Positions 26,106 to 34,094 of a stretch of 64,000 nt of DNA are shown here, one piece after another. Positions within the stretch are counted from its first letter, which is position 1. Each line of letters begins with the position of its first letter. The position numbers and the translations under genes are program-made. The notes below the pieces were generated by a model that was not told the origin of the DNA, made no database searches, and worked only from the letters and a program-made list of their open reading frames with translations. This DNA comes from Rhizobium cauense (GTDB lineage Bacteria; Pseudomonadota; Alphaproteobacteria; Rhizobiales; Rhizobiaceae): assembly GCF_019511525.1 (NCBI RefSeq), contig NZ_JAEUAT010000017.1, forward strand, positions 1 through 64,000. The letters run 5' to 3'.

Positions 26106-27941
26106 TTGAGTCCAATAGGATACACCGCGGCCATCATTGCCGTTACCGTCGTTTTGTTTGTCTGGAACAAACTGCCGGTTGTCTTTGTGGCCATGTTGAC
26201 TGCGCTGGCACTATGGGCGACTGGTGTCCTGACACTCGGGCAAGCCCTTGGTGGCTTCGGTGATCCGGCGGTCATCTTCATCGCATCTCTTTTTGTCGTG
26301 AGTTCAGGGTTGGAAGTGACCGGTGTCACCGCCTGGGCGGGACAGCTTTTGATCCACGGCGCCGGTGAGGAAAGCCGTGCACGCCTTCTGCTTCTCACCA
26401 TGGCTCTGGTATCGCTTCTCACCGCACTGATCAGCGTCAACGGCGCCGTCGCAGCATTGCTGCCCGTCGTCGTTGTCATCGCCGTGCGTCTGCGCCGCAA
26501 TTCGTCGCAGTTATTGATGCCGCTGGTATTTTCTGCACATGCGGGTTCGATGCTGGCGCTGACTGGGACGCCGGTAAACGTCCTGGTGTCGGAGGCCGGT
26601 ATTGATGCGGGCGTTGGCGGGTTTGGTTTTTTCGAGTTTGCACTTGCCGGCATTCCGCTCTTGGCAGGCACCATGGCAATCATCATTCTGTTTGGAAAAC
26701 AGCTGCTCCCTGAACGCAACGGCGCCACCATGCCGGCTGACTTTAGCCACCATGCGAAGACACTTGTCGAGCAATACGGCCTCGCTAGCGGCATTTACCA
26801 GATGCGCGTGCGGGCGAGCTCTCCTTACGTTGGCAAAGCGTCGGCCTCGGTCGACCTTTCAGCCTTCCAGGGACTACAGCTGGTCGCTGTTCAGGAAGGT
26901 GAGACAGCCGGACCGCTGCGCAGGGCAGTCATTGCAGACGGGGATCATCTGATCGTGCGCGGCGACCCAGAGATCGCGGCTGTTTTTGCGGGTGACATGC
27001 ATCTTGCCTTCCGCGACAACGAGCCGACCGGGCACGGCGAAGAAACATTGTTCAATCGCAGCTCAGGCCTTGCCGAAGTGGTAATACCGCCGCGATCAGG
27101 CCTGATCGGAACGACAGTCTTCCCGGGAATGGTCACGGAGAGCGGCGACCTCATCATCCTCGCGGTGCAGCGCGCCGGGGCGGGTATTTCACACGGGAGC
27201 ATAACCAAGGATGCCGGCGGGATTGTCCTGCAGGCGGGCGATACGATGCTTCTGCAGGGAACCTGGAAGGCGCTTGATGTCCACCTGAACGACCCCGACG
27301 TACTGGTTGTCAATTCCCCTGAACTGGTTCGCCGCCAGGCCGTACCCATGGGCCCTGGAGCCCGTCAGGCGGTGATCATCCTGATTGCCATGGTCGTGCT
27401 GCTTGCCACCGGGTTTGTTCCGCCTGCGGTGGCCGGTTTGCTTGCCGCCGGAGCGATCATCCTGTCCGGCATCATGAGTGTAGAGCAAGCCTATCGCGCC
27501 GTCGGCTGGACAACTGTCATTCTCGTTGGTGCAATGATGCCGCTTTCGACCGCAATGGTTGAAACGGGTGCTGCCAAGCTCATGGCGGAGCATCTTGTAG
27601 GCTTCGTTGGGGATGCGGGTCCCATTGCGCTGCTCGCGGGCCTTTTTGTGCTGACGGCTATCATGGGGCAGCTTATCAGCAACACCGCAACAGCATTGAT
27701 CGTCATCCCGATTGGTGTTGCAGCGGCGACGGCCATGGGGATTTCTCCGCGCCCTGTCCTGATGAGTACGGCGGTTGCCGCCGCTGGCGCGTTCCTGACC
27801 CCGATAGCGACGCCGACAAACCTGATGGTGATGGCGCCTGGTGGCTATGCCTTCAACGACTATTGGAAGCTCGGGTTACCCCTGTTGATCTGGTTTTTCG
27901 TCGTTTCTGTTTTCATTGTGCCGCTGATCTGGCGCTTTTGA
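26106..27941 (+). CDS. SLC13/DASS family permease with two central TrkA-C (RCK_C) domains
   Basis: A 611-residue protein from the TTG at 26106, with GGGGAG nine bases upstream. The N-terminal half has about five or six transmembrane segments (residues 3-200), followed by two TrkA-C-like regulatory domains (about residues 225-300 and 315-390) and a second membrane half ending at residue 610. LTGTPVNVLVSEAGID and ITPIATPTN-like FLTPIATPTNLMV are the duplicated SNT-like motifs that bind sodium and substrate in this family. Members transport dicarboxylates, sulfate or related anions. It follows the M20 gene by about 200 bases on the same strand. Confidence 0.88.
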   Translation: MSPIGYTAAIIAVTVVLFVWNKLPVVFVAMLTALALWATGVLTLGQALGGFGDPAVIFIASLFVVSSGLEVTGVTAWAGQLLIHGAGEESRARLLLLTMALVSLLTALISVNGAVAALLPVVVVIAVRLRRNSSQLLMPLVFSAHAGSMLALTGTPVNVLVSEAGIDAGVGGFGFFEFALAGIPLLAGTMAIIILFGKQLLPERNGATMPADFSHHAKTLVEQYGLASGIYQMRVRASSPYVGKASASVDLSAFQGLQLVAVQEGETAGPLRRAVIADGDHLIVRGDPEIAAVFAGDMHLAFRDNEPTGHGEETLFNRSSGLAEVVIPPRSGLIGTTVFPGMVTESGDLIILAVQRAGAGISHGSITKDAGGIVLQAGDTMLLQGTWKALDVHLNDPDVLVVNSPELVRRQAVPMGPGARQAVIILIAMVVLLATGFVPPAVAGLLAAGAIILSGIMSVEQAYRAVGWTTVILVGAMMPLSTAMVETGAAKLMAEHLVGFVGDAGPIALLAGLFVLTAIMGQLISNTATALIVIPIGVAAATAMGISPRPVLMSTAVAAAGAFLTPIATPTNLMVMAPGGYAFNDYWKLGLPLLIWFFVVSVFIVPLIWRF

Positions 27942-27944
27942 ATT

Positions 27945-27968
27945 CCGGCCGCGGGGCCCTTCGGCCGG
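27945..27968. terminator. Hairpin between convergent genes
   Basis: CCGGCCG (27945-27951) and CGGCCGG (27962-27968) pair across a 10-base loop, between the SLC13 gene stop and the convergent gene ending at 27987. There is no clear T-tract. Confidence 0.4.
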
Positions 27969-27986
27969 CCCTCTGCGCCACTGTTG

Positions 27987-29726
27987 TTACTGTGACTTCA
28001 CCAGGCCCGAAAAACCGGCAACGGCCAACAGGCTAAGCGCCCAGCCAATTACCGACTGGAAGAAGTAGTAGTTCAGCGTAAACGTTCCGGTTGGCTTCAA
28101 AGAATCTGGCCGCCAATATTCCTTTTGCCCGATGGACGCCACCGGTAGCAAAACATCGAGCGAATACATCAACGCATTGAACTCTGGATAACTTGCGGCT
28201 TCTGGCTGATTGCGAAAACACGTCAATTGGTTTTCCCCGACCCCTGCCCTACCGGCCATTTCTACTCCGGCAGATGGCATGAACCGACTTTCGGTTCGCT
28301 GAAGGTCGCACATTGTCCATTCCGGTGAGCGCAGCACGACGGGGCTATTTGGCTTCATTGCACCGCTTCCATAGGCGACAGCAAAGACACCGGTGCCGAT
28401 CGCCCAGAAAAGTGCCATCCAGACAAGCGCCAGAAGAGGTTGGCGCCCATAGCGCAGCGTCACGGCAAGGACAGCATCGACAAGTGCCAGCATGGCTCGC
28501 AGTATCGGATTCTTGGCACGCGCCCGCCTTGCGCGCCGTTGCAGTTGATCCTTGGTGATCAGCACGGCACGGGCTTCTTCGTCATGGCCCATTTCCCGAA
28601 GCACCTTCGACAACTGCTCGTAGGGCTGTGGCCAGAAATCCGCCTTCCAGCGCTCGGGCGTTTGACGAGAAAGCCAATCCAGACGGCTGGTCGCATCGGC
28701 AGGACCACCAATAAATGCACCGTATTGACAACGGTTCAAAAGAAGGTCGCCAGTCTTCGGCCAACTGCTTTGCTCGTCGTCGATCGCACCAATTGTCGTG
28801 GCGGTCAGATCGAGCGCGCCCTCAACGGATGCGTTCTGCCGCAAGAAGAATGCACCATCAATCGTGGTGCGGTTGAGCCGCAACGCATAGCCTCCTGGCT
28901 CAGAGAGAGAGGCCGATGTGCAATCAACATCACCACCGAAGCGAGCACCGAGCAGGCGGGTCTCGCCGATGACGGTCGTCCCCCGCAGGGCGAGGTCGCC
29001 AGCAGCGACGATCCCGTCACCGTTCAAGACAACTTCACCAGGGCGTTCAAGCTTGGCGCCGACCGCGCTGACGTCGCCGCCAAGACGCACCGCTGAAAGG
29101 TTGATACCACCACGCACGTCAGCGCCGCGCAATAGAATGCCGCCGCGGGTCTCCAGTCCGTCGGCCTCAATTGCAATCGACCCTGGCGAAACAATCGAGG
29201 CACCGTCGGCCTCTATGCTGGCGCCAATGCGCGCGCCCGACAGCCGGATTTCACCGGTCACGATCGCACCCCGCAACGACAGGCAGCCTCGCGCCTCAAC
29301 TCTATCCGCCTGCAGACCGGGCAAGGCTGAGCCGTCCAAAAAGAGACTATCGATGACAGCAGACCGTAGCACCGGTGAGGCTTCAAAGTGGCAATCCTTG
29401 AGGCCGATATCGCGCGGAATGCGGCATCCCTCGAGATCAAGTATACCGGTTATCCATGCCCCACTTAGCCTCATGCCCTTTTCATGTAGGCGGCCGCCAT
29501 CCTTGTCGAGGATAAGGTAACGCAGGAGATCTGCACGAACGGTTCGCTCGGGATCATCCCGCACCGGACGGAGGCCGTCACCCAGTCTGTCGAAGTCTCC
29601 CAAATGCAGATGTGAAACCACCTTTTCCTCAGCAATGCTCAACGGGCTGAAATCAGCAAAGCTTGGCGCGACGGGAACAGCATTTCCTGGCTCAGACGGT
29701 TTCTGGCTCATAAAGGTGGCATCCAT
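27987..29726 (-). CDS. Membrane-anchored beta-solenoid (pentapeptide-like) protein
   Basis: A 579-residue protein. Residues 1-80 form a charged N-terminal domain. Residues about 80-330 are regularly repeating, with units of around 22-24 residues such as GLETRGGILLRGADVRGGINLSAVRLGGDV, which suggests a right-handed beta-solenoid related to pentapeptide repeats. After a helical segment come two hydrophobic segments (about residues 425-450 and 555-577) with a loop of about 100 residues between. Homologues are sometimes labelled oxidoreductase, but I see no nucleotide- or flavin-binding motif. An alternative ATG is at 29711. It stands alone and is convergent with the SLC13 gene; the function is unknown. 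Confidence 0.75.
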   Translation of the reverse strand: MDATFMSQKPSEPGNAVPVAPSFADFSPLSIAEEKVVSHLHLGDFDRLGDGLRPVRDDPERTVRADLLRYLILDKDGGRLHEKGMRLSGAWITGILDLEGCRIPRDIGLKDCHFEASPVLRSAVIDSLFLDGSALPGLQADRVEARGCLSLRGAIVTGEIRLSGARIGASIEADGASIVSPGSIAIEADGLETRGGILLRGADVRGGINLSAVRLGGDVSAVGAKLERPGEVVLNGDGIVAAGDLALRGTTVIGETRLLGARFGGDVDCTSASLSEPGGYALRLNRTTIDGAFFLRQNASVEGALDLTATTIGAIDDEQSSWPKTGDLLLNRCQYGAFIGGPADATSRLDWLSRQTPERWKADFWPQPYEQLSKVLREMGHDEEARAVLITKDQLQRRARRARAKNPILRAMLALVDAVLAVTLRYGRQPLLALVWMALFWAIGTGVFAVAYGSGAMKPNSPVVLRSPEWTMCDLQRTESRFMPSAGVEMAGRAGVGENQLTCFRNQPEAASYPEFNALMYSLDVLLPVASIGQKEYWRPDSLKPTGTFTLNYYFFQSVIGWALSLLAVAGFSGLVKSQ

Positions 29727-30088
29727 TTTGAGTCGGTAGGATGCGGGCAGGATCTAGGCGACCGGTAAGCAACCATGGAGGAATGGCATTCCAATTGATC
29801 GTCCCTCCTCTATGACACAGGCTCCGGCGGCGCGCCGATGAGGTCGGGACAGACCAGGCCGATTGTACAAGAGCTCAACTGAACGCCACTGGACGCATAT
29901 GTGGTGCCGGGTCACTTCTCAGCTAAGGCTCATCCCATGTGTTGATTGATTTCGCCGTTTTGTATTCGGGTCAAGTGGTGTCACTGAAATGCGCAGCAAT
30001 GCCACGGCATATCGGACCGTATGCTTAGTATCTGGACTCAGCGCCGATCACAGCCTGTCGTAGCCGATGCTAAAGTAGCGGCAACACT
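29727..30088. other. Gene-free stretch of about 360 bases before the antiporter cluster
   Basis: It probably contains the promoters of the divergent solenoid gene and the Mrp-like cluster. No coding frame, clear palindrome or RNA gene was seen. Confidence 0.4.
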
Positions 30089-30700
30089 ATGAAAGTTCAC
30101 GCGGACGACGCGGGAAACGTACGCTTGCATTCCGGAGCTACGACTCAATCATCGAGAAAGTCCGCGCGTATGTCAGACGACCACGCAACACGAACACCGT
30201 CTTCAGCGAGATGGCCGCAGGGCCTGCTCTTTCTCGCAGGGTTCCTGTTCGTCATCTGGCAGGTGATCAACGCATCACATCAAGCACCAGTCGTCGCTGT
30301 TGGCATCCTGATATCGTTCGTCTTGGCCTTCATTTTCGTACGCCGTGGTAGTGTCTGGCGCATCACCGTGACGCCACGCACGATCTTCCATTTCGCTGTC
30401 TACACCGGCGTGTTCCTGGTCGAGCTGGTCAAGGCAAATATCAACATGCTGCGCTATGTCTACTCCCCGCGCATCGATATCCATCCAGGGATCGTTAAGG
30501 TCAGAATGCCGCTCAAATCACCGATCGGACGGCTCGTGCTTGCAAACTCTATCGCACTTACGCCTGGTTCGCTCGTGATGGATCTCAGAGGGGATGAGTT
30601 GTTCGTCCACTGGCTGGACGTAAAGACCACCGATCCGGAGGAGGCCACCCAGATGATCATCGGACCTTTTGAAAAGCACCTGGAGGCAGTCTTTGGCTGA
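30089..30700 (+). CDS. mnhE: Na+/H+ antiporter subunit E (Mrp/Mnh type)
   Basis: A 203-residue protein; the ATG at 30170 would give 176 residues, nearer the usual MrpE length of about 160, so the first 27 residues may not be translated. Three hydrophobic segments open the conserved part (FLAGFLFVIWQVINAS, VAVGILISFVLAFIFV and FHFAVYTGVFLVELVKANI), followed by the MrpE soluble domain with LANSIALTPGSLVMDL, the family's best conserved stretch. MrpE is an accessory subunit of multi-subunit cation/proton antiporters. It is the first gene of the cluster and overlaps the F gene by 8 bases. Confidence 0.92.
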   Translation: MKVHADDAGNVRLHSGATTQSSRKSARMSDDHATRTPSSARWPQGLLFLAGFLFVIWQVINASHQAPVVAVGILISFVLAFIFVRRGSVWRITVTPRTIFHFAVYTGVFLVELVKANINMLRYVYSPRIDIHPGIVKVRMPLKSPIGRLVLANSIALTPGSLVMDLRGDELFVHWLDVKTTDPEEATQMIIGPFEKHLEAVFG

Positions 30701-30953
30701 TGTCATCCTGCAGATCGCCGTTGTCCTGATTTTCTTCAGCATCGTCTTCGGTGTACTGCGGCTGATGCTCGGCCCAACGGCCGTCGACCGGATTGTGGCG
30801 ATCGATATGCTCACGGTCGTCACGATTTCGCTGGTTACGCTCTATGGCCACATATCGGGGCGCTTCGTCTATATCGACGTTGCCCTTGTCTACGGTCTCT
30901 TGAGTTTTCTGGCAGTCCTTGCCGTTGCCCGTTTCCTAGAGCGAGGACCTTAA
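30693..30953 (+). CDS. mnhF: Na+/H+ antiporter subunit F (Mrp/Mnh type)
   Basis: An 86-residue protein with three transmembrane segments, started at the TTG at 30693 (GGAGG six bases upstream, inside the end of the E gene). VFGVLRLMLGPTAVDRIVAIDMLTV is the MrpF signature, with the conserved GPTxxDR, and YIDVALVYGLLSFLAVLAVARFLE the characteristic end. Normal family length. The unusual start codon and overlap suggest tightly coupled translation with E. Confidence 0.92.
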   Translation: MADVILQIAVVLIFFSIVFGVLRLMLGPTAVDRIVAIDMLTVVTISLVTLYGHISGRFVYIDVALVYGLLSFLAVLAVARFLERGP

Positions 30954-30958
30954 CCGCC

Positions 30959-31210
30959 ATGCTTGCGATGCTGATCCTGTTGATGTGCGGCAGCATACTG
31001 GTGAGCGGAGTGCTGGCTGTCATACTCAAAAGCCTGATGGCGGCGATGGTCAGCGCCGGTCTGGCAAGCCTTTTTGCGGCTGCGTCCTACGTCCTTTTGG
31101 CCGCACCTGATGTCGCCATGGCCGAGGCCGCGATAGGCTCGGGCCTTGCAACGCTGATATTCCTTTACACGATACGCAAAACCAAAGGGGGAGGCGCCGT
31201 CGATGAGTGA
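30959..31210 (+). CDS. MbhD-like subunit (DUF4040), the MrpA C-terminal equivalent
   Basis: An 83-residue protein with two or three transmembrane segments. LASLFAAASYVLLAAPDVAMAEAAIGSGLATLIFL matches the DUF4040/MbhD domain, which in classical Mrp operons is fused to the C-terminus of MrpA. Here it is a separate gene, as in Mbh hydrogenases and Mbh-like antiporters. It lies 5 bases after F, and its stop overlaps the G start by 8 bases. Confidence 0.88.
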   Translation: MLAMLILLMCGSILVSGVLAVILKSLMAAMVSAGLASLFAAASYVLLAAPDVAMAEAAIGSGLATLIFLYTIRKTKGGGAVDE

Positions 31211-31544
31211 GCTGATCGGCAGCCTGGTCATTCTCGTTGGAGCTTTTTTTCTTTTCTCGGCCGGTGTTGGGTTGTTGCGCATGCCCGACGTCTTTACGCG
31301 CATACAGGCGGGCACAAAGGCGTCAACCCTAGGCAATATTCTGGTTCTTGCCGGCCTTGGTATCTATCACCCCGACTGGTCATTTAAGCTGCTGATCATC
31401 GCCTATTTTGTGCTGATGACCAATCCGCTATCGTCACATGCGCTTTCACGGGCGGCGCATTTTGCCCGCACACCGATGGCTGCCTCAACCCTTGTCGATG
31501 CACTGCGTGAGGAAGACGAAGGCGCTGGAAAGGGCTCGCCATGA
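31203..31544 (+). CDS. mnhG: Na+/H+ antiporter subunit G (Mrp/Mnh type)
   Basis: A 113-residue protein with three transmembrane segments. LVGAFFLFSAGVGLLRMPDVFTRIQAGTKASTLG is the MrpG signature, with the conserved RMPDxxxRxQAxTKxxTLG. The C-terminal 35 residues are soluble and charged. It overlaps MbhD-like upstream by 8 bases and the B gene downstream by 4 bases (ATGA). Confidence 0.93.
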   Translation: MSELIGSLVILVGAFFLFSAGVGLLRMPDVFTRIQAGTKASTLGNILVLAGLGIYHPDWSFKLLIIAYFVLMTNPLSSHALSRAAHFARTPMAASTLVDALREEDEGAGKGSP

Positions 31545-32233
31545 AGCGCCTGTTCAGTCTGATTGCCGTACTGGCATTCGCAGGCATATTTGCTTTGCTC
31601 GCCCACGACTATGGTGAACGCCAGACACTCTCAGCGCTCGCTGTGCACTATCTGACCCAGGTGCCGGCTGACCTTGGCGCCCCAAACGTCGTGACCGGAA
31701 TACTGATCACCTTTCGGGGCTTTGACACACTAGGTGAGGTCGCGGTGCTGTTCATGGTCGCTGCAAGTGTAGGACTGCTTCTGACAAATGAGGCAAGTGG
31801 GCAGCCACCCAGCTTTCATGGCGGCGGCGGAAACGAACCGAGTGAGCTCGTCCGCAACGGCGCCGAGGTCGTGCTTCCAATGATCTTTCTGTTCGGCGCC
31901 TACGTCATAATGAACGGCCACCTGTCCGCCGGCGGCGGATTCCAGGGCGGTGCAATCGTTGCCTCCGGTGTTATGCTGTTGATGCTTGCCTATCCCTCGG
32001 GACCAATCGACCACGGCTTCCTTAGCATAACGGAGTCAGTTGCTGGCGTGTGTTATGTCCTGATCGGTATCTGTGGAATGGTCCTCGGCGCAGGATTCCT
32101 CGACAGCCATATTCTGCCACGTGGCAATTTCGGTACGCTGCTCAGCGCCGGTGCGATCCCGCTCATCTCGGCTCTGCTTGGCATCAAGGTCGGAGCGGAA
32201 CTGAGTGTCATCATCGACCGATTTCGCAGCTAG
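31541..32233 (+). CDS. mnhB: Na+/H+ antiporter subunit B (MnhB domain with MbhE-like N-terminus)
   Basis: A 230-residue membrane protein. The first 90 residues (HYLTQVPADLGAPNVVTGILITFRGFDTLGEVAVLF) resemble the MbhE segment usually at the end of MrpA. The rest is the MnhB domain, with FLFGAYVIMNGHLSAGGGFQGGAIVASG, a highly conserved MrpB block. The protein therefore joins parts that lie in two subunits in the classical seven-gene Mrp. About six transmembrane segments are expected. Confidence 0.92.
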   Translation: MKRLFSLIAVLAFAGIFALLAHDYGERQTLSALAVHYLTQVPADLGAPNVVTGILITFRGFDTLGEVAVLFMVAASVGLLLTNEASGQPPSFHGGGGNEPSELVRNGAEVVLPMIFLFGAYVIMNGHLSAGGGFQGGAIVASGVMLLMLAYPSGPIDHGFLSITESVAGVCYVLIGICGMVLGAGFLDSHILPRGNFGTLLSAGAIPLISALLGIKVGAELSVIIDRFRS

Positions 32234-32250
32234 GTAAGACGGGGGGCGCA

Positions 32251-32619
32251 ATGGGTCTGGCGATATCACAAATACTTTTGGGCACGGGATTTCTCCTCAT
32301 TCTCATCGGGCTCTGGGGGATGCTGAGGCATCACAATATCCTGCGCATCATCATCGGCTTTTCGCTGATCGATACAGGTATGCATATCGTTCTCGTGGCG
32401 ACGGGCTATGTGACCGGCGGGACGGCACCAATCATCGATGACGCGCTTTCCGCCTCAGAGGCGGTAACCCGGGCGGTCGATCCCATCCCCGCAGCCCTTG
32501 TTGTGACGGCCATTGTCATCGGATTTTCAGTCACCGCGATCATGCTCGCATTTGCAATCCGTCTTCACGCAGCCAGGAAAACCTTGTCGATCAACGCGCT
32601 GACGGAGTCTAAATGGTAG
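32251..32619 (+). CDS. mnhC: Na+/H+ antiporter subunit C (NuoK-like)
   Basis: A 122-residue protein from the ATG at 32251, preceded by GGGGGGC. It has three transmembrane segments with the MrpC/NuoK pattern LIGLWGMLRHHNILRIIIGFSLIDTG in the middle and PIPAALVVTAIVIGFSVTAIMLA at the end. NuoK-like subunits contribute to the proton path of complex I relatives. It overlaps the D gene by 7 bases. Confidence 0.92.
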   Translation: MGLAISQILLGTGFLLILIGLWGMLRHHNILRIIIGFSLIDTGMHIVLVATGYVTGGTAPIIDDALSASEAVTRAVDPIPAALVVTAIVIGFSVTAIMLAFAIRLHAARKTLSINALTESKW

Positions 32620-34094
32620 ACGCCCTGTTCCAGCCGTTGAACATCTTCCTGCTTGGTCTTGGTGGCGGATTTCTTATTCCCCTGCTCTATCGCATCTCAA
32701 AGCAGTTGCCGATGGCAGGCTTTGTTGTCGCGCTCCTTGGGATGACGGTCATTTCATGCGTTTGCATGTGGCGTGTTCACGGTAGCGGGTCGACGTTTGA
32801 GATTCTGACCGCAGGCACCAGGCCGCCGTTTTCTATCAATCTGCGCTTCGGTCCGTGGGAAGGCTTCTTCTCTGTCTGCGTCAATGTCGTGGCAGTTCTT
32901 GGCGCTTGGCATCTATGGGATCGGCTACGATCAACCTACTCGGCCCTTTTGCTCTATCTGATCCTGATCATGGGTATCAATGGCATGGTCATGACACGTG
33001 ATCTGTTCAACCAGTTTGTCTTTCTGGAGATCATGTCGATTGGCACATATGGTCTGCTTGGACTGGAACGAAACCCGGCAGCGCTCTCGGCCAGCTTCAA
33101 ATACATAATGGCGACGGTTCTCGCCTCGTCCTTCTTCCTGCTCGGCGCCGGGCTTCTCTACCACGTGACGGGAACGTTGAATATCGACGACATGATTGCC
33201 AACCGTGCAGCGATCACTGGCTCAATTGGGGTAACCGCGCTCCTGTTCGTGCTTGCCTGCCTTGTACTTGAGCTAAAGCCATTCCCTGCGAATGGCTGGG
33301 GCCTCGACGTCTACGAGACCGCCTCAAGTGGCATCGCGGCGCTTGTCTCCGTCGGGGTGTCGGCCGGCGTATTCTTCGCACTTTTCAAGCTGCTCCCGCT
33401 ATTTGACGACTATCTGGGCATTCTTGCCGTTTCGGGCGGAACCACCTTCCTTTTTTCCAACCTCCTCGGACTGCGCCAGACAAGCGTACAGCGTATGCTT
33501 GGATACTCCTCCATCGGCCAGATGGGGCTCCTAACGCTAGCCCTTGCGCTACTGCATCAACTTGGAGCGGAGCAATCCTTGCCCCTCGTTGTTGGCGGCC
33601 TGTTTGTTAACCACCTGCTGGCCAAGGCCGGTCTTTTCTGGCTTGCTGGTATCGTCGAGCGTCCTGAGATATCTAGCTGGTCCGATGTTACTGATAACCG
33701 TTTCGTTCTTGCGGTTCTTGCAGTGTGTGTGGTCGCAATTGCTGGCTTGCCGCCCTTTCCCGGCTTCTGGGCGAAATGGGAGCTGGTGATGCAGGCAGCA
33801 GCCGGTGGGCGATCTCTCTGGATCGCGGTCATCTTGGTGGGGTCCCTGCTCGAGGCGAGCCTATATGTTCGGTTGGTTCAAGCAGGCAACCCGTTCCGTG
33901 CAAGACGGGACAGAGGGTGCCTTTCCTGTACGGGCTTCGACCACAATCAACCTGCGGCCGATGAGGTTCGCACCGGTCGCGGTGGTCGCTGTCCTGCTGT
34001 TCGCAAGTGGCTACGCGGCAGCTGCGCTCGCGGGTGCCGTCTCCCTGTGGCTCATAGCTCCACTGTGTGTGGGAGGCGGCCTCCTTCTCCTTGA
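32613..34094 (+). CDS. mnhD: Na+/H+ antiporter subunit D-like (NuoM/N type); frame broken by a one-base insertion near 33861
   Basis: The first 416 residues (to about 33860) are a good MrpD/NuoN-like proton channel with about 13 transmembrane segments. They include the key Glu in NQFVFLEIMSIGTYG, the LELKPFPANGWGLDVYE loop, HLLAKAGLFW and FPGFWAKWEL. After GSLLEAS the reading frame becomes Arg/Cys-rich junk of about 77 residues ending at 34094. Removing one C at 33860-33861 would give LLEASYMFGWF, the expected continuation (homologues have LLEAxYxFRWF), and would join this frame to the next one. So the listed stop is probably not that of the ancestral gene. Either the gene is really frameshifted or the base is a sequence error. 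Confidence 0.85.
   Translation: MVDALFQPLNIFLLGLGGGFLIPLLYRISKQLPMAGFVVALLGMTVISCVCMWRVHGSGSTFEILTAGTRPPFSINLRFGPWEGFFSVCVNVVAVLGAWHLWDRLRSTYSALLLYLILIMGINGMVMTRDLFNQFVFLEIMSIGTYGLLGLERNPAALSASFKYIMATVLASSFFLLGAGLLYHVTGTLNIDDMIANRAAITGSIGVTALLFVLACLVLELKPFPANGWGLDVYETASSGIAALVSVGVSAGVFFALFKLLPLFDDYLGILAVSGGTTFLFSNLLGLRQTSVQRMLGYSSIGQMGLLTLALALLHQLGAEQSLPLVVGGLFVNHLLAKAGLFWLAGIVERPEISSWSDVTDNRFVLAVLAVCVVAIAGLPPFPGFWAKWELVMQAAAGGRSLWIAVILVGSLLEASLYVRLVQAGNPFRARRDRGCLSCTGFDHNQPAADEVRTGRGGRCPAVRKWLRGSCARGCRLPVAHSSTVCGRRPPSP

Noticed and set aside
33805-33864. N-terminal part of the second antiporter frame from the ATG at 33805
   Set aside because: Its residues (GDLSGSRSSWWGPCSRRA) are the out-of-frame reading of the D-like gene and contain no membrane features; the ORF is taken from 33865 instead.
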